Origin: Echinarachnius parma
Taxonomy: Eukaryota > Echinodermata > Echinoidea > Clypeasteroida > Echinarachniidae
Length of the DNA stretch: 64,000 bases
Assembly (NCBI GenBank): GCA_037951105.1
Contig: JBAMJV010008513.1
Location: 67,001 to 131,000, forward strand
Reading direction: 5' to 3'
A program made the translations under genes and the position numbers. Shown here one piece after another: positions 9,180-20,505 of the stretch. The notes under the pieces are model-generated. The model saw only the letters and a program-made list of their open reading frames with translations, was not told the origin of the DNA and did not search any database. Position 1 is the stretch's first letter; the number at the start of each line of letters is the position of its first letter.

Positions 9180-9319
9180 CCACACATACTTTTTTTGTCA
9201 GTTGAAAGTAGTGCTGTAACCGATCATCGGATCGGCATGCCGATCACGATCCGATCATGCATGATCGGACCGTTTTTGCCGATTTCCGATCATGCAGAAA
9301 AAATCGGAAGATCGGATCG

Positions 9320-9365
<46 letters not shown>

Positions 9366-9440
9366 TTTTTTTTTCTTTGGAAAATGTTATCGATCTTCGA
9401 AATCGGATCGATGATCGGGATCGGATGATCGGCTATAAAA
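9180..9440. repeat. GATCGG-rich segment with a long poly-A run
   Basis: Multiple GATCGG/CCGATC words flank an uninterrupted A run of about 40 nt (about 9322-9361). The opening GTGCTGTAACCGATCATCGG resembles hAT-type ends, but no complete element can be delimited. Confidence 0.5.
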
Positions 9441-9454
9441 AAAATTAATTTTTT

Positions 9455-9855
9455 TTTTTTTTTTTTCTTTGGAAAATGATCCCCAAAAAACACAATTTTG
9501 GAATATAAATGAATACCAAAGCAACATATATCTATATTTATAAGCCCAAGGTAATCTTGTATGGGTATGCTTTCATTTAAAACTGATTACCTCTCCTTTT
9601 ACAAAATTATTCGCGCCGATTTTGAGCTTAGTCCCATGTGTTTCTGAAAGGTTACGCCAAATTAATCACATGGGACTAAGCTCAAAATCGGCGTGAGTAA
9701 TTTTGTAAAAGAAGAGGTAATCAGTTTGAAATGAAAGCATACCCGTACAAGATTACCTTGGGCTTATTAATATGGATATATGTTGCTTTGGTATTCATTT
9801 ATATTCCAAAATTGTGTTTTTTGGGGATCATTTTCCAAAGAAAAAAAAAAAAAAA
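9455..9855. mobile_element. Long fold-back element
   Basis: The left arm from TTTCTTTGGAAAATGATCCC (about 9465) is mirrored by GGGATCATTTTCCAAAGAAA (about 9824). Pairs such as GATTTTGAGCTTAGTCCCAT / ATGGGACTAAGCTCAAAATC lie near the centre (about 9648). The arms, about 180 bp each, end in T- and A-runs. Confidence 0.85.
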
Positions 9856-10473
9856 AAATTTAAAAAGCTCTGTGGGACTACGTGAGAAATCTGAAATGAA
9901 AAATATATCTTCAATATTGTTTAAGTTTAGTGGTACAGAAAAAGTCAGATCTGCCGTTTAATTAGAATCGGGCGACTTAAATGGAGACCAAAGCGCGATC
10001 AAAGCTTTCGTTTAAAAACATGTTCAAAGTCTCGTTATGACACGGACAGAGGTCGGGCTGGTGCCTAAATCACTGATTTTACATGGGAAATGAGCTACAA
10101 ATCATCATTTTCATCTAGCGTCGGGTTAGATCATATATTTGTGAAGGAGTACATGTAGATGGTAGTTCACGAGAATATCGTGCACACAAAATTGCAATTT
10201 AGGGGGTTTCTGTAGCCTGTAGGTGGTTGTAGAGTGCCAGCGCAAGCGCTCGCGCTCTGTTGAGTTAACTAGATTGGCGAGTTTATGCATCATATTTGCC
10301 AGAGATATATTGATATTTCTGTAAAACAAGCACAAAACCCATACAAATTCATGTCTTTATGAAATGACTGCCAGTAACAGACTTTCCTTAATCCACAGGG
10401 CACACTCGTATCTGTGGTGGATGACGGATTGACGTAACTCTTGAGAATGCTAGCGCTCTGCGCTAGTGTTCCG

Positions 10474-10592
10474 ATGGCCGCCGATGCGTACGGCGAACGG
10501 CGCCATGCGATACACATGAATATGCGCGGTAATAGTTTCATGTGTATCGCATGGCGCCGTTCGCCGTACGCGTACGCATCGGCGGCCATCGC
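10474..10592. repeat. GC-rich inverted repeat
   Basis: GATGGCCGCCGATGCGTACG, followed by a GGCGCCATGCGATACACATG segment, is mirrored after a short AT spacer. The right arm contains an extra CGCGTA. Strong cruciform potential. A second palindrome, CTCTAGAACGCTAGCGC and its inverse, lies at about 10848-10885. Confidence 0.85.
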
Positions 10593-10599
10593 GATCATC

Positions 10600-12714
10600 T
10601 TTCGTTTCGGTCAAAATCTGTGTGGAGTCGCGCTAACACACAGAGAGGGACGGAGAGAAGTTGAGGAGGCGCATAAATCACTGATTTTTAGCGGAATGGA
10701 GGGAAAAATCATAATTTTAATCCACCCTCAAGTTGGATCACATATTGGAAATTTGATCGGTGGTAAAGGTACCGTATCATATGTATAATTTTAAGGTCAA
10801 AAAGCTTGCACACAAAAAGTTCATTTTCGGTCCAGTATTAGGAGGCTCTAGAACGCTAGCGCGGAGCGCTAGCGTTCTCTAGAGTTAGGATTGACGGTGT
10901 TTTCAACCCGCACCACGGGCGGCAATCATAGCGTCCAACGGTCCAACTCAGTCTAACTAAGCGCTAGAAGTAGCAGTAGAAGATATATTTCAGTTATTAT
11001 GTCAAATAAAGAGGCCATGAAAGTGCTGATTTGTCGATCTACGCAGCGTTGGGCAACTTGGCTCTGACACAATTACACTGACAGATCACTGTTTTCAATT
11101 TTAGTTCTTTTTGTTTTTGTTCAGCTTTCATTATTTTAAATCTAAGTTAACAAGTTCATATTTAACAAATGCATATCTTTCAAATACAGAATTAAAAACA
11201 AAAAAACTCAAAATTGTAAAAGGCGACAAATTCAATTTCAAAGAAGAATCAAACTTTCAAAGGCAAAGTTGTCAAACTCCTCAAAGACAAAGTCAATTAT
11301 TGAATTAGGCCGAGGACGAGGTCACATGTTTATTGTTCTGTTTTGTGTTGTCTTGTTTTGTTTTGTTTATTCGTTCCTCGGCATTATATCCGGACTTTTG
11401 GATCCTGCTGAGATTCGACGTAGAAGTAGAAGTAGAAGTCAAACTAGTCCGTCTCAGTCTCAGAGAGAGACTCTCAGTCTCAGACTCAGGCAAATGATAA
11501 ATCATTCATTCATTCATCATAATTCATGATATTCATCCCACCTAATCATGATAATTCTGTAATCCTAGACCTAGCTTCGTTGCACTTCACCATTGTAGCA
11601 ACTTTGTAGATATGTTTTAATAGGGGCACTAGCCCCATGATAAGTGTGGTTAATCATGTTTTCTATTTGTTTCAATTTTAAATGGCGGTGTGTCAACGTG
11701 TCAGCAAAGACAGCTTGTCCGTGGCTGCACGCAGTAACACTGCGACTCGACCGCCGCACTGCACTGGCGTTGCATGCACAGCAGCAGCAAGGAAGCAGTT
11801 GTTCAACTGCGCTATAAAACTTAAAAGTAAAACTCACACTCACAAATCTGGCGATAAAAACGCGTTACTTACACTAAAGTGGATACTGTTTACCGGGAAA
11901 TCCGTCCTAGTATCGCCTTCTTCCTTTATGCTGCTCCACTTTTCGGTATTTTCAGTATAAACTGAAAATATTAAAAAAATTATAGCCGCCTGTGAACTGA
12001 TTTCGTGTGTGAAATACACGACACGCAGACATAATACAGGAATCGATCGGATATCGTACGCTATACGTACGTACGTTGCATGAAGCTTGTACTAATAATA
12101 CGTCAGCTAGCTGTAATCAAATTCAATTGGTCAATAGCTGACACATCGTTGATTTTCAACCAATAACAGTTCACGTTATAAAATATCTGCAACAGGGTTC
12201 ATGCAGGCAGCTAGCTTCATCATTGAAAAAATAAAGGGGGCGGGGGAGGGGGGCGCGGCGGGGGCGAGCAGCTGCAATCTGGATGCAAGGGGGTCGTGAG
12301 GCGGCAAAGTGAAGATATCCCCGATAATATATAATTGTGTACATGAACTTATGAATGATCGAGTATTATGGTATAAAATAATGTTAAATTTGATTGAATT
12401 CCTCCAAATAATTTATTTAGAATACAATCATTTTGGCTCATCAGTCGGCTCATTTTGGCTACCAAGGTTATTAAGTTTCAATAATCATTTAATATGCAAC
12501 TTCGCTTTAGTCGATGGAGCGGTAATACCAATGTCCAATGTCTTTATTACCGCGATATACAGTGCATGTTTTCTTTATATAAGTTATATTTTCCGTAAAT
12601 TCATGTAAGTATGAGCCACATTAATTGATATAATCATATCATCTATGCATTTTCTATTATATGTGGTAGTATATTTAGCTAAATATGGACGTTGGTATAG
12701 ATATAGGTATTTAT
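10600..12714. other. Intergenic DNA without a recognised gene
   Basis: Contains the 10.85-kb palindrome, GTAGAA and CTCAGTCT simple repeats at 11,412-11,490 and a G-rich patch at 12,233-12,272. Open frames here look like chance. No exon with family support is visible. Confidence 0.5.
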
Positions 12715-12950
12715 GTTCCGTAATGCTGCATCTTCTGGAGCCAGTGTGTGAGGGTTCACATGCCCTAGGGCAACAGTAATGCACTTTACTTTTGTGAACC
12801 CTGACCCACACACTGCTTCTAATTATTTTCTTCTGTCTTGTAACTTGTATTTTTGTAATTTGTGCATATATAGTTGTGTTGTATTTTACATTGTATTGTG
12901 CTTTTTGGTCGAATAAATAATAATAATAATAATAATAATAATCCATAATT
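12715..12950 (+). mobile_element. LINE 3' tail with (AAT)n end
   Basis: The segment ends GTGCTTTTTGGTCGAATAAA followed by an (ATA)n run at about 12915-12941. This is the usual form of a 5'-truncated LINE tail. There is no reverse-transcriptase coding left. Confidence 0.5.
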
Positions 12951-12960
12951 AATACATATT

Positions 12961-13434
12961 GTGTAATGTGCTGTCAGGTACACTTGAGTATTGGTACTTC
13001 CCGAAATGCCCCTTGACACTAAATTTGTTGGTTTTAATTCCATTTGAAAGTTACTTGAATAAAACCTGTAAAATGATAATCATTCCCTTGCAAATGCTCT
13101 CATAGTTGAACAATTTGATTTGAAGATATTATATTCATAAATCTACCGGCCGGGGGACATTTTGACTTTTTATAAAAATTAAAAAAATGCTCATAGACTG
13201 CTAAAATAGTTGTTGATGATATCTCTATTGAATAATTATTCTAACAAAACATTCAATGCACAATTTTGTATGAATAAATGGCTAAAACCAGAGAGTTTGT
13301 AGATGAGCGCCCTCTTGAGTGGTTTATTGATAACAGCTAGGTTGTATACATTTTGAGAATGGTGGAGAATAGTTTGTACCGTTATGATGCAGTTTTGTTT
13401 ACTAAAGAATACTCTAATATACTATCCCTTTAAA
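12961..13434 (+). mobile_element. Diverged TTAA-type MITE copy
   Basis: Shares GAGCGCCCTCTTGAGT, TTTATTGATAACAG and a terminal ACTATCCCTTTAA with family-1/2 elements. The left end (GTAATGTGCTGTCAGGTACA) matches another copy at about 14106, so both belong to one subfamily. Confidence 0.55.
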
Positions 13435-13619
13435 TGGAACGTATATTATGAGCGATTTTTATGAAGCTAAACAAAATCACAATTAATACAAATTGAAAGA
13501 TCGTTGTATAATTTAATCACAATCTTCAAACAATATTCAGAATACCATATCTTGTATGACGTGAGATTTATATGTTTTGTTATGACTTATACACAATTCA
13601 TCATACATGTGCCTGTGAA

Positions 13620-14018
13620 TGTGCTATAGAGTACAGAAGCCATGACGTCATAAAAACACTTTTTTAGAATTGTCAAATTTTGACTTCATTTTCAGAAAGA
13701 GCATAATAGTGTCCAAATACCGAATATCAAAATAAAAGGTTACGTATTTGCTGAGATTTGCCCATCCAAATTGATTTTACTTCAATGGGCAATCAGTGTT
13801 ATAGTGCACTGGTTCCTAAATTTAGGAACCAGTGCACTATAACACTGATTGCCCATTGACAACAAAAAATCATTCGGATGGGCATATCTCAGCCAATACG
13901 TAACCTATTCCTTTGATTTTCGGTATTTGGACATTATTTGTTATGAAAATGAAGTCCAAATTTGAAAATTCTAGCAAAAAATGTTTATGACATCATTTAT
14001 GACACCACTCTATACAGT
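13620..14018. mobile_element. Fold-back MITE (400 bp)
   Basis: Arms pair from ATAGAGT (about 13626) to ACTCTAT (about 14008). The centre GTTCCTAAATTTAGGAAC is a perfect palindrome. Arm pairs include GATGGGCATATCTCAG and its counterpart. Related half-copies occur at 58590-58775 and 63450-63640. Confidence 0.8.
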
Positions 14019-14104
14019 CACTGTGGGGAAAGTAATAATGATAACAAGTCACGGGGCAGGTGGGCTGATTATAATGGGAATATTACGTACACATGTATAT
14101 AATT

Positions 14105-14510
14105 GAATGTGCTGTCAAGTACTTGAGTATTGGTACTTCCCGAAATGCCCCTTGACACTAAATTTGTTGGTTTTAATTCCATTTGAAAGTTCCTTGAATA
14201 AAACATGTAAAATGAAAAAATCTTTCCTTTGCAAATGCTCTTATTGTTGAAAAATTTGATTCAAAAAAAAAAAAAACTTAATAGATTTGTCAATAGTTGT
14301 TGACGATATCTTTTACTATTGAATCATTATTTTAACAAAACATTAAATGCACAATTTTGTATGAAAAAAAGGCTAAAACCAAAGAGTTTTTAGAGAGCAC
14401 CCTCTTGAGTTGTTTATTGATAACAGGTTTTTACTTAGTCGTTTGTAATTTATTATATATACATTTTTAGCATGGTGGATGTGATGTATTTATATCCTTC
14501 TGTAGTCAAC
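14105..14510 (+). mobile_element. Diverged TTAA-type MITE copy, 3' end lost
   Basis: Begins GAATGTGCTGTCAAGTACTT and carries GAGAGCACCCTCTTGAGT and GATAACAGGTTTTTACTTAG. It runs into the LTR relic at about 14,511 with no terminal inverted repeat left. Confidence 0.5.
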
Positions 14511-15054
14511 CAACGCCCTCTATCTATAATGTAACACGAACTATTATGTAACACGCCTACTGCGGCACCTTCACTTTCGATACTGAATAAACTGACACTC
14601 CTTATCTGCAACTTGACGTAGACGTGCCTCCTTTGTTCTGATTAATTCGAACATCACATTTGGTGTCAGGAGTCAAAGATTTTTTGCAACATGGCAGGAC
14701 TATAAGGCCACCAGGACCCCTAATAGCTTTGAGGGGAATGTTGCCAACAAATGGAAGGATTGGCTGAGAGCGTATGATTTTTATGAGACGGCAACGTACG
14801 GAACTTGCATCGAAAGGAGAACCGGTGCGCTATTATGCCACACTTCATTTCTCCACGTGGCGGGAGCCACAGCCCAGCAGATAGCAGAGACGTTTAACGA
14901 CCTGGAAGACGAACTGTTAAAAGACAGGATTATGTGCGGCATTCATAGCCAAGTGCTACGTGAAAAGCTACTACAGGTCGATGATTTAGATTTGCAGAAA
15001 TGCCTAACGATCTGCAATATCACCGAGAGCAGTGCCCATCAAAACTACCAATGA
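14511..15054 (+). pseudogene. Ty3/Gypsy-type LTR retrotransposon relic: LTR end, primer-binding-like site and truncated gag
   Basis: A probable LTR tail ends ATTCGAACATCACA. It is followed by TTTGGTGTCAGGAGTC, which resembles a tRNA primer-binding site. The gag-like reading begins ATGGCAGGACTATAAGGCC at 14691 (early stop) and continues KDWLRAYDFYETATYG, FNDLEDELLKDRIMCGIHSQ, VLREKLLQVDDLDLQKCLTI. The DRIxCGIxSxxxREKLL block is typical of Gypsy capsid/gag. No protease, RT or integrase follows within the window. Confidence 0.7.
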
Positions 15055-15129
15055 CTTAGAGCTACCAAAGACCTACGGAAACCCTCAAAAGGACTTTCTG
15101 TAGGGTCCTCAAAATTATTGTATGTTACA

Positions 15130-15545
15130 TTTTCTATAAGATTTTCCCGCTCAATTTCGCGATTATGACAATCAAATTGATATAAGGAGCAAACGAATTC
15201 GCGCGATTTGCGATCGCCGTGTCAAAGCAGCATTCGAATTCGTAAACATGGTAAATAGTCGTTCAAAATCGTGTCTGAGCAAGTGAATTTGAACAAAGAG
15301 CATACCTTTTCATCAATGGTCATTCAAAATCGCACGTAGTTCACGCTGGCGCTACTGCACATTCGCGAATTCGAGTGCCCATAAAATGAACTATCGTGTC
15401 TATTCACGAAACCGTATGCGTATGCATTAATTCGTTTGCACTTATTCGGAATTTGAAAGACCGAAACCAACGATAACGCGGCAATTTGAATGACCCTTAA
15501 TGAATTCGATTGAAAAAAGTGTAAAATTGAGCGGAAAAACCTATA
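15130..15545. mobile_element. Terminal-inverted-repeat element
   Basis: AAGATTTTCCCGCTCAATTT near 15139 is mirrored by AAAATTGAGCGGAAAAACCT near 15523. The interior is rich in CGAATTCG-type words and has no open coding frame. Confidence 0.6.
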
Positions 15546-15554
15546 TTAGACTAA

Positions 15555-15662
15555 CAGTCTAAGATTATTGTATTTTTCTCTTTGTTATTCTTATTGTAAA
15601 GCGCATTATAATTATGCATTTATTGTAATGAAATGCGCTATATAAAACCAGTTATTATCAGT
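15555..15662 (+). mobile_element. LINE 3' tail
   Basis: TTATTGTAAAGCGCATTATA and AATGCGCTATATAAAACCAG are the familiar 3' UTR signature of CR1/L2/RTE-like LINEs. Only about 100 bp remain. Confidence 0.5.
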
Positions 15663-15708
15663 ATGTATATTGGTAATACGGGTTGTAGGCCTACATGAAA
15701 AGATCTTA

Positions 15709-16881
15709 TTAAAAAGGTAGTTCAGTTTCGGTAGAGAGGGCGCTGCACATCACAATTTGTTTGTGAGGTAATCTGGTAATGAAAAACCGAGTATTGAATT
15801 TGAGAGAACATGCAATTTTAATGGCAGAATAAACTTTATTTGGTCAAAATTGGTGCAGAAACGGCTGAAATATCAATAAATATATCTCATCTTATAATTC
15901 CCAGATAACAATGCGACGTTGGCGGAACGTAGTCTATAGTCGGCACCGTCGCGGTTGGAAAAACAACGTTTAGCCAACGTTGGCCTACGGTAAATTCACA
16001 ACCATATTTTTGCAGTCGGCGAACTGACGTTAAAACAACGTTAAGCCGACGTTGGCTGTTGACTGTTGGCAAACTGGTCGGCAAATGTACGTTGAAACAA
16101 CGTTGGGTGATAGTTAGACAAACAATCATATTTATATGGTCGAAAAGCAAACGTTGGGCCAACGTTTCGCCTACTACGTTGGATATTGGTTGGCTAGTTG
16201 ACGTCGTACTAACGTTTGACAAACAACCGCATTACGACGGTAGGCAAGCCAACGTAGGGCCAACATTCACTTATATAGTCGTATGAACGTTGGGGTTTAG
16301 TCGGCTCAATGTTGGCTTGACGTCAGAAATAGCAAAATAAAAGGTTGGACAAACGTTGGCGCAACATTGGCAATTGACGTTGGATTATGGGGGTTGGGCC
16401 GACGAGGGCCCAGCGGCAAGAATGACGTGGGCAAAACGTCACGTTTTGACGTTGGCCCAACATGACCGCCTACAATGGGCCAACGATGGGCCAACGTAGC
16501 ATTGTTATCTGGGTTATTTGGGGCCCAAATAATTAGATAATTTTTTCAAAAAATTAAAAAAATGCTTACACTTTTTCAAAAAATGATCAATAGCGTTTTT
16601 AAAATAATTATTGATGATCTCTCTATTTAATCATTATTTCAATAAAACATCACATGCATAATTTTGTATAAAAAATGGTTGAAACAAACGCCTTTTTAGA
16701 AAGCGCCCTCTTGTGTTTTTAATGGCTCTTTTTTAATGATAACAAGCATTTTACTTGTAGTCGTTTGTAATTTTGTATACCTTTCGAGCATGGTGGAGTT
16801 ATAACTATTAGTTTATAATGTTATACTGTCCAGGTTTGGTTACTAAAGTTCAGCCTTACCAAAACTGTACTACCCCTTTAA
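15709..16881 (+). mobile_element. TTAA MITE family 1, interrupted by a nested MITE
   Basis: Outer ends TTAAAAAGGTAGTTCAGTTT and CTACCCCTTTAA match family 1. The internal CTTATAATTATTTGGGG landmark is split at 15899/16514 by the element at 15900-16513. Confidence 0.85.
15900..16513. mobile_element. MITE with CCCAGATAACAATGC ends and an internal ACGTTGG array
   Basis: Terminal repeats CCCAGATAACAATGC and GCATTGTTATCTGGG bound 614 bp. The interior is a loose array of AACGTTGG/CCAACGT words. It sits inside the family-1 MITE with a probable 2-bp TT target duplication. Confidence 0.85.
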
Positions 16882-16957
16882 TCGTCTGCAAGGCTTGTAA
16901 TCGTCTGCAAGGCTTGTAATCGTCTGCAAGGCTTGTAATCGTCTGCAAGGCTTGTAA
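16881..16957. repeat. 19-bp tandem repeat, 4 copies
   Basis: ATCGTCTGCAAGGCTTGTA repeats at 16881, 16900, 16919 and 16938, abutting the right end of the preceding MITE. Confidence 0.93.
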
Positions 16958-18454
16958 TTGTATCAATTTCATCGCGCGATCATAATACATGTATCCAACT
17001 TTCATTGGTTGGTAGAAGCTGCATGTGAATATGATAATTATATGGGTGTCGCAATGTAAATATCAAACAGTTATGCATTAAAGGGTACCACCACCCAAAA
17101 ATAATATTCTTATTAAAGAAAGGTAACATCTTTAGTATTCCATTCCATCAACAAGTTCACAAAAATATGTTTCCAGAAAGAAAAACAAATAATTGGAAAC
17201 GCATCACCATTCTAAAGCATGCGTTCATGCGGTCTGAATTATGAAAAACTTTCAGCCCTAAACGCGCATAAAAGAATACAACCGCTTTCACGAAGAGAGA
17301 CCGCTCGAGTGCACTCTTGCGTGAAAGTACACTCATCGGACTAGTCCAATGCGACAAAGCGGGGGTGCGAGCGCTCGCTCTCGGAGGGAGGGTGTGAATA
17401 TGGAAACCCGCGCATCGTTTTTGTGCGCTTTTCATTGTCATACAATTTATATCGTGATCGTAGGCTCTTTATAAGAATTTAAATATTGAATGTGTGTAAT
17501 GCTTTTCATTTATGTTCGTTATGTCATGTTTTATTTTTAAAATGAAATCTGGGAGACATGTGCTAATACTGAATTCCCTCTAGTCAGAGTGCAATGGCCC
17601 ATTCGGGTACACGTGTATACACGTAGAACAATGCAGGCCAGTAAGATGAATACAAAATCTTCAGATAAATCACGTTAAATTGTTAATATCTGAATGTTCT
17701 CACTAACAAACTTCAAAATAAGCATCCAACGGTATGGGTTATCATATATATTCGTTTATTAGCCATACTAACAACTACTACTTCTCCAAAATTGTGAATT
17801 AATCCTTGTTCGACGACATTCAGCCGTCCAGTTTTGGCGAAGATACAACACAAAAGCGATCTCCGAGAGTTTGAGCGCAACACACACACTCTGTACGCAC
17901 CGCGTTAATTGCACGTGTAGCTATATGACTGTTTGTTGTTCGTACGGGCGCACTCGTCATGCGTAGCTAGCGCTACACTATCCCAGCCAACTTGATTTAT
18001 TATGAAAAGCTACTTTTTATTGGTTGAAAAATGGCTACCGTTTCCTATCCACGAATGAAAACAATTGTTATATCAACGTAAAGGTGTGACGTCAAGGTTT
18101 CTGAATCCGTCCGAAGATTTTTTATAACTCACTCGTGTGAGATTTACCGACTGGTTGACTGTGCGAAATCCGACAAAAAAGGGGGAAAACAGTGCAATCT
18201 CCATAGGCAGGCTGAAAAAGTCAAAACTTTTAGGGGAAAATGGCTACCGTTTCCCCTGAAAGAAAAATCACAAATTTAGTATCATTTTTAAGACGACATT
18301 TCAAATAATAAAAAACCGTCCGAAGATTTTTTTAACAAATTTCCATTTTCCCGTAATACCAGCAATTCTATCAAAACATGGTGTTTTTGGTGTACGTTCC
18401 CCGTGCTTAACAGGATAAGCGACGAGGCGCTGAGCAGATGCGCGTTACTTTTCC
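16958..18454. other. Intergenic DNA, nothing recognised
   Basis: About 1.5 kb of apparently single-copy DNA. A repeated phrase, GTCCGAAGATTTTTT, occurs near 18,110 and 18,318, and ATGGCTACCGTTTCC occurs near 18,031 and 18,240, suggesting an old local duplication. No coding or RNA evidence. Confidence 0.5.
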
Positions 18455-18871
18455 ATACCCAACATTTTGCAAAGGGTTGTGTAATTCATAAACAAAGCAA
18501 TTAATTTCCACCACTTACGGAACCACTGTTATTTCCTGGTTCCATACGGGCCAACCATTTGCGAGTGCGCCAATGCTATTCACGCGCACGTTTGTAAACA
18601 ATAGATTCCCGGGCGATTCGTTCGCTCTGCACACGTTGCAATTCACCGCACACATAGCAGTCGGACTGCTATGTGTGCGGTGAATTGCAACGTGTGCAGA
18701 GCGAACGAATCGCCCGGGAATCTATTGTTTACAAACGTGCGCGTGAATAGCATTGGCGCACTCGCAAATGGTTGGCCCGTATGGAACCAGGAAATAACAG
18801 TGGTTCCGTAAGTGGTGGAAATTAATTGCTTTGTTTATGAATTACACAACCCTTTGCAAAATGTTGGGTAT
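18455..18871. repeat. 417-bp apparently perfect palindrome
   Basis: The two arms are exact reverse complements as far as I can read, centred on a single G at 18663 (AGTC G GACT). Pairs include CCCAACATTTTGCAAAGGG / CCCTTTGCAAAATGTTGGG at the ends and CGATTCGTTCGCTCTGC and its inverse inside. Mismatch begins immediately outside. Confidence 0.9.
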
Positions 18872-18940
18872 CTATTTGATATCACAAAACGGTACCAAAA
18901 CATATAATAATGTGTTGTTCTTTGCCAGGAGGTCCCCTTT

Positions 18941-19102
18941 AATAAGGGGGGGGGGGGGGGTATTCGTGTACATTGGTATTACTGGTTTTACATGAAAATT
19001 ATCTGACTTGCTTCAGGAGCCGTCACAAATCACAAACGGAGTCCGCCCGACCTCTCTGCGAGCTCAAAAGGGCATTTTCGCCAGGACGACGGCCGGTGTC
19101 TG
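18941..19102 (+). repeat. Segment duplicated at 22446-22603
   Basis: From AATAAGGGGGG through TATTCGTGTACATTGGTATT to GACGGCCGGTGTCTG, the two copies differ by eye at one base (AAAATTATCTG / AAAATGATCTG) and in poly-G length. The copy includes the left end of the GC-rich element at 19014-20256. Confidence 0.9.
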
Positions 19103-20256
19103 CGCGAAAACTGCGGGCTCCGCCGCGTTTTTCAGGGTTCGGCCGACGTTAGCAGGGCACCGAAACCTGCTCCCAAATCAGCGATTTTCAAACGCCGAAT
19201 TTTTAGGTCGCGGAGCTCGTAAACAGGTCGCCCGTACATCGTTCGGGCATCGGCAGATATTAGATCGATATTCGGGTGGCAATCTGACGATCTTTAGACC
19301 ATTTGGGGCTTTAGAATTCGGAGGGAGATCGGAAGAGCTGCGCGGCCGTCGCACGAGCTCCATACTATACCCGAACGACCTCCTCCCGTATACCGCCCGA
19401 ATTGTAAACAAATCGCGCGTGCTTCGAGCAAACAGCTGGTGTCGGCCCGCGGCCGGGCTCCTGCCAACTCAGGGATTTGGCCCCTGGCCACGGAAGACGC
19501 CCGCCCGTGCGTCGTACTCATCCCGCCTGGACGTCATCCGGAGCCCACCCGGCCGTCGCCTGGTTGTCGGACGAGCACCGACAGACCAATTTATCATCGA
19601 CCGCAACTTGGACGGTGCCCACCCGTATGTCGATCAGGTATTGCCCGACTACCATTTGTTTACCGGCGGGCCCCGGACGCTTTCTTATCACTATAGTGTT
19701 CAAAGGTTCCGCCCGAGTCGCGTCCAATATGTGACAGGGTAGATTTTTAAGCAAAAATACGCTCGACTCCCTGGCGGGTTTGAAACTCGGCGATCCACAA
19801 ATTCGGCCGGAGTCCGTTTGATTTGTGACCCAGGCATACGGCAGTTGATCTCAGAGACGCGGTGTAGTCATGGGCTAAAGCCTGCGTCACAAATCATTCG
19901 GACCCCGGCCGAATTATAGATCGCCAGAGAGTCCCCGAATTTCAATCCGCCAGGTAGTCGATCGTATTTTTGGCTCCCTGTCACATATTGGACGGGGCTC
20001 GGGCGACCTTTATATGGATGTCATCAGTGATCAGAAATCCGGCGCCCATCAGTAAACGAAAGGAGTCGGGCGACAATCGCTGAATTTGAGAGCAGGTTTC
20101 GGTGCCCTGCGAACGTCGGCCGACCCCTAAAAAACGCGGCGGAGCCCGCAGTGATCGAGCATACACCGGCCGTATTCCTGACGAAAATGCACTTTTGAGC
20201 ATGCAGACAAGTCGGTCGGGTGGGCTCCGATTTTGATTTGTGACGGCCCCTTGAGG
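19014..20256. mobile_element. GC-rich 1.24-kb terminal-inverted-repeat element
   Basis: The left end GGAGCCGTCACAAATCA is mirrored by TGATTTGTGACGGCCCC. Arms of more than 150 bp pair diverged text such as ACGACGGCCGGTGTCTG / CATACACCGGCCGTATT. A second inner inverted repeat (about 19,700-19,830 with 19,900-20,015) contains GTCACATATTGGACG. The GC content is far above its surroundings. The 244-residue open frame at 19008-19742 has no recognisable domain and I treat it as a by-product of composition. Confidence 0.75.
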
Positions 20257-20478
20257 AGTAAGGAGCCATATAACGAGGGGGTGTTTGAAGGAATCTTGAG
20301 TACGGCTATGGTAGAAGCATATTTTTCTCAGCGGGCCGAGGTCTTTTTGCCCAAATAATCATCCTTCCCATTTTTCACATGACCAGCAAAACAAATTAGC
20401 ATTTTGCCCGTTTATTATGTCACAACGGCACGAGTTTGCCCGAATGCAGACCCGTATAGCCAGGATTCTTCAAGAGGT

Positions 20479-20505
20479 GGGGGGGGGGGGGGGGGGGGGG
20501 GGGGG
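20479..20505 (+). repeat. Poly-G tract of 27 nt
   Basis: An uninterrupted G run, one of more than fifteen poly-G/poly-C tracts in the window, able to form G-quadruplex structures. Confidence 0.95.

Noticed and set aside
12233..12310. CpG-island-like promoter at the G-rich patch
   Set aside because: Only about 70 bp of G-rich text without clear initiator or exon; too little to call.
19008..19742. Open frame of 244 residues, the longest non-LINE frame
   Set aside because: It lies within the arm of a GC-rich inverted-repeat element, overlaps open frames in other readings of the same DNA and shows no domain or low-complexity logic of a real protein. High GC alone gives long frames.
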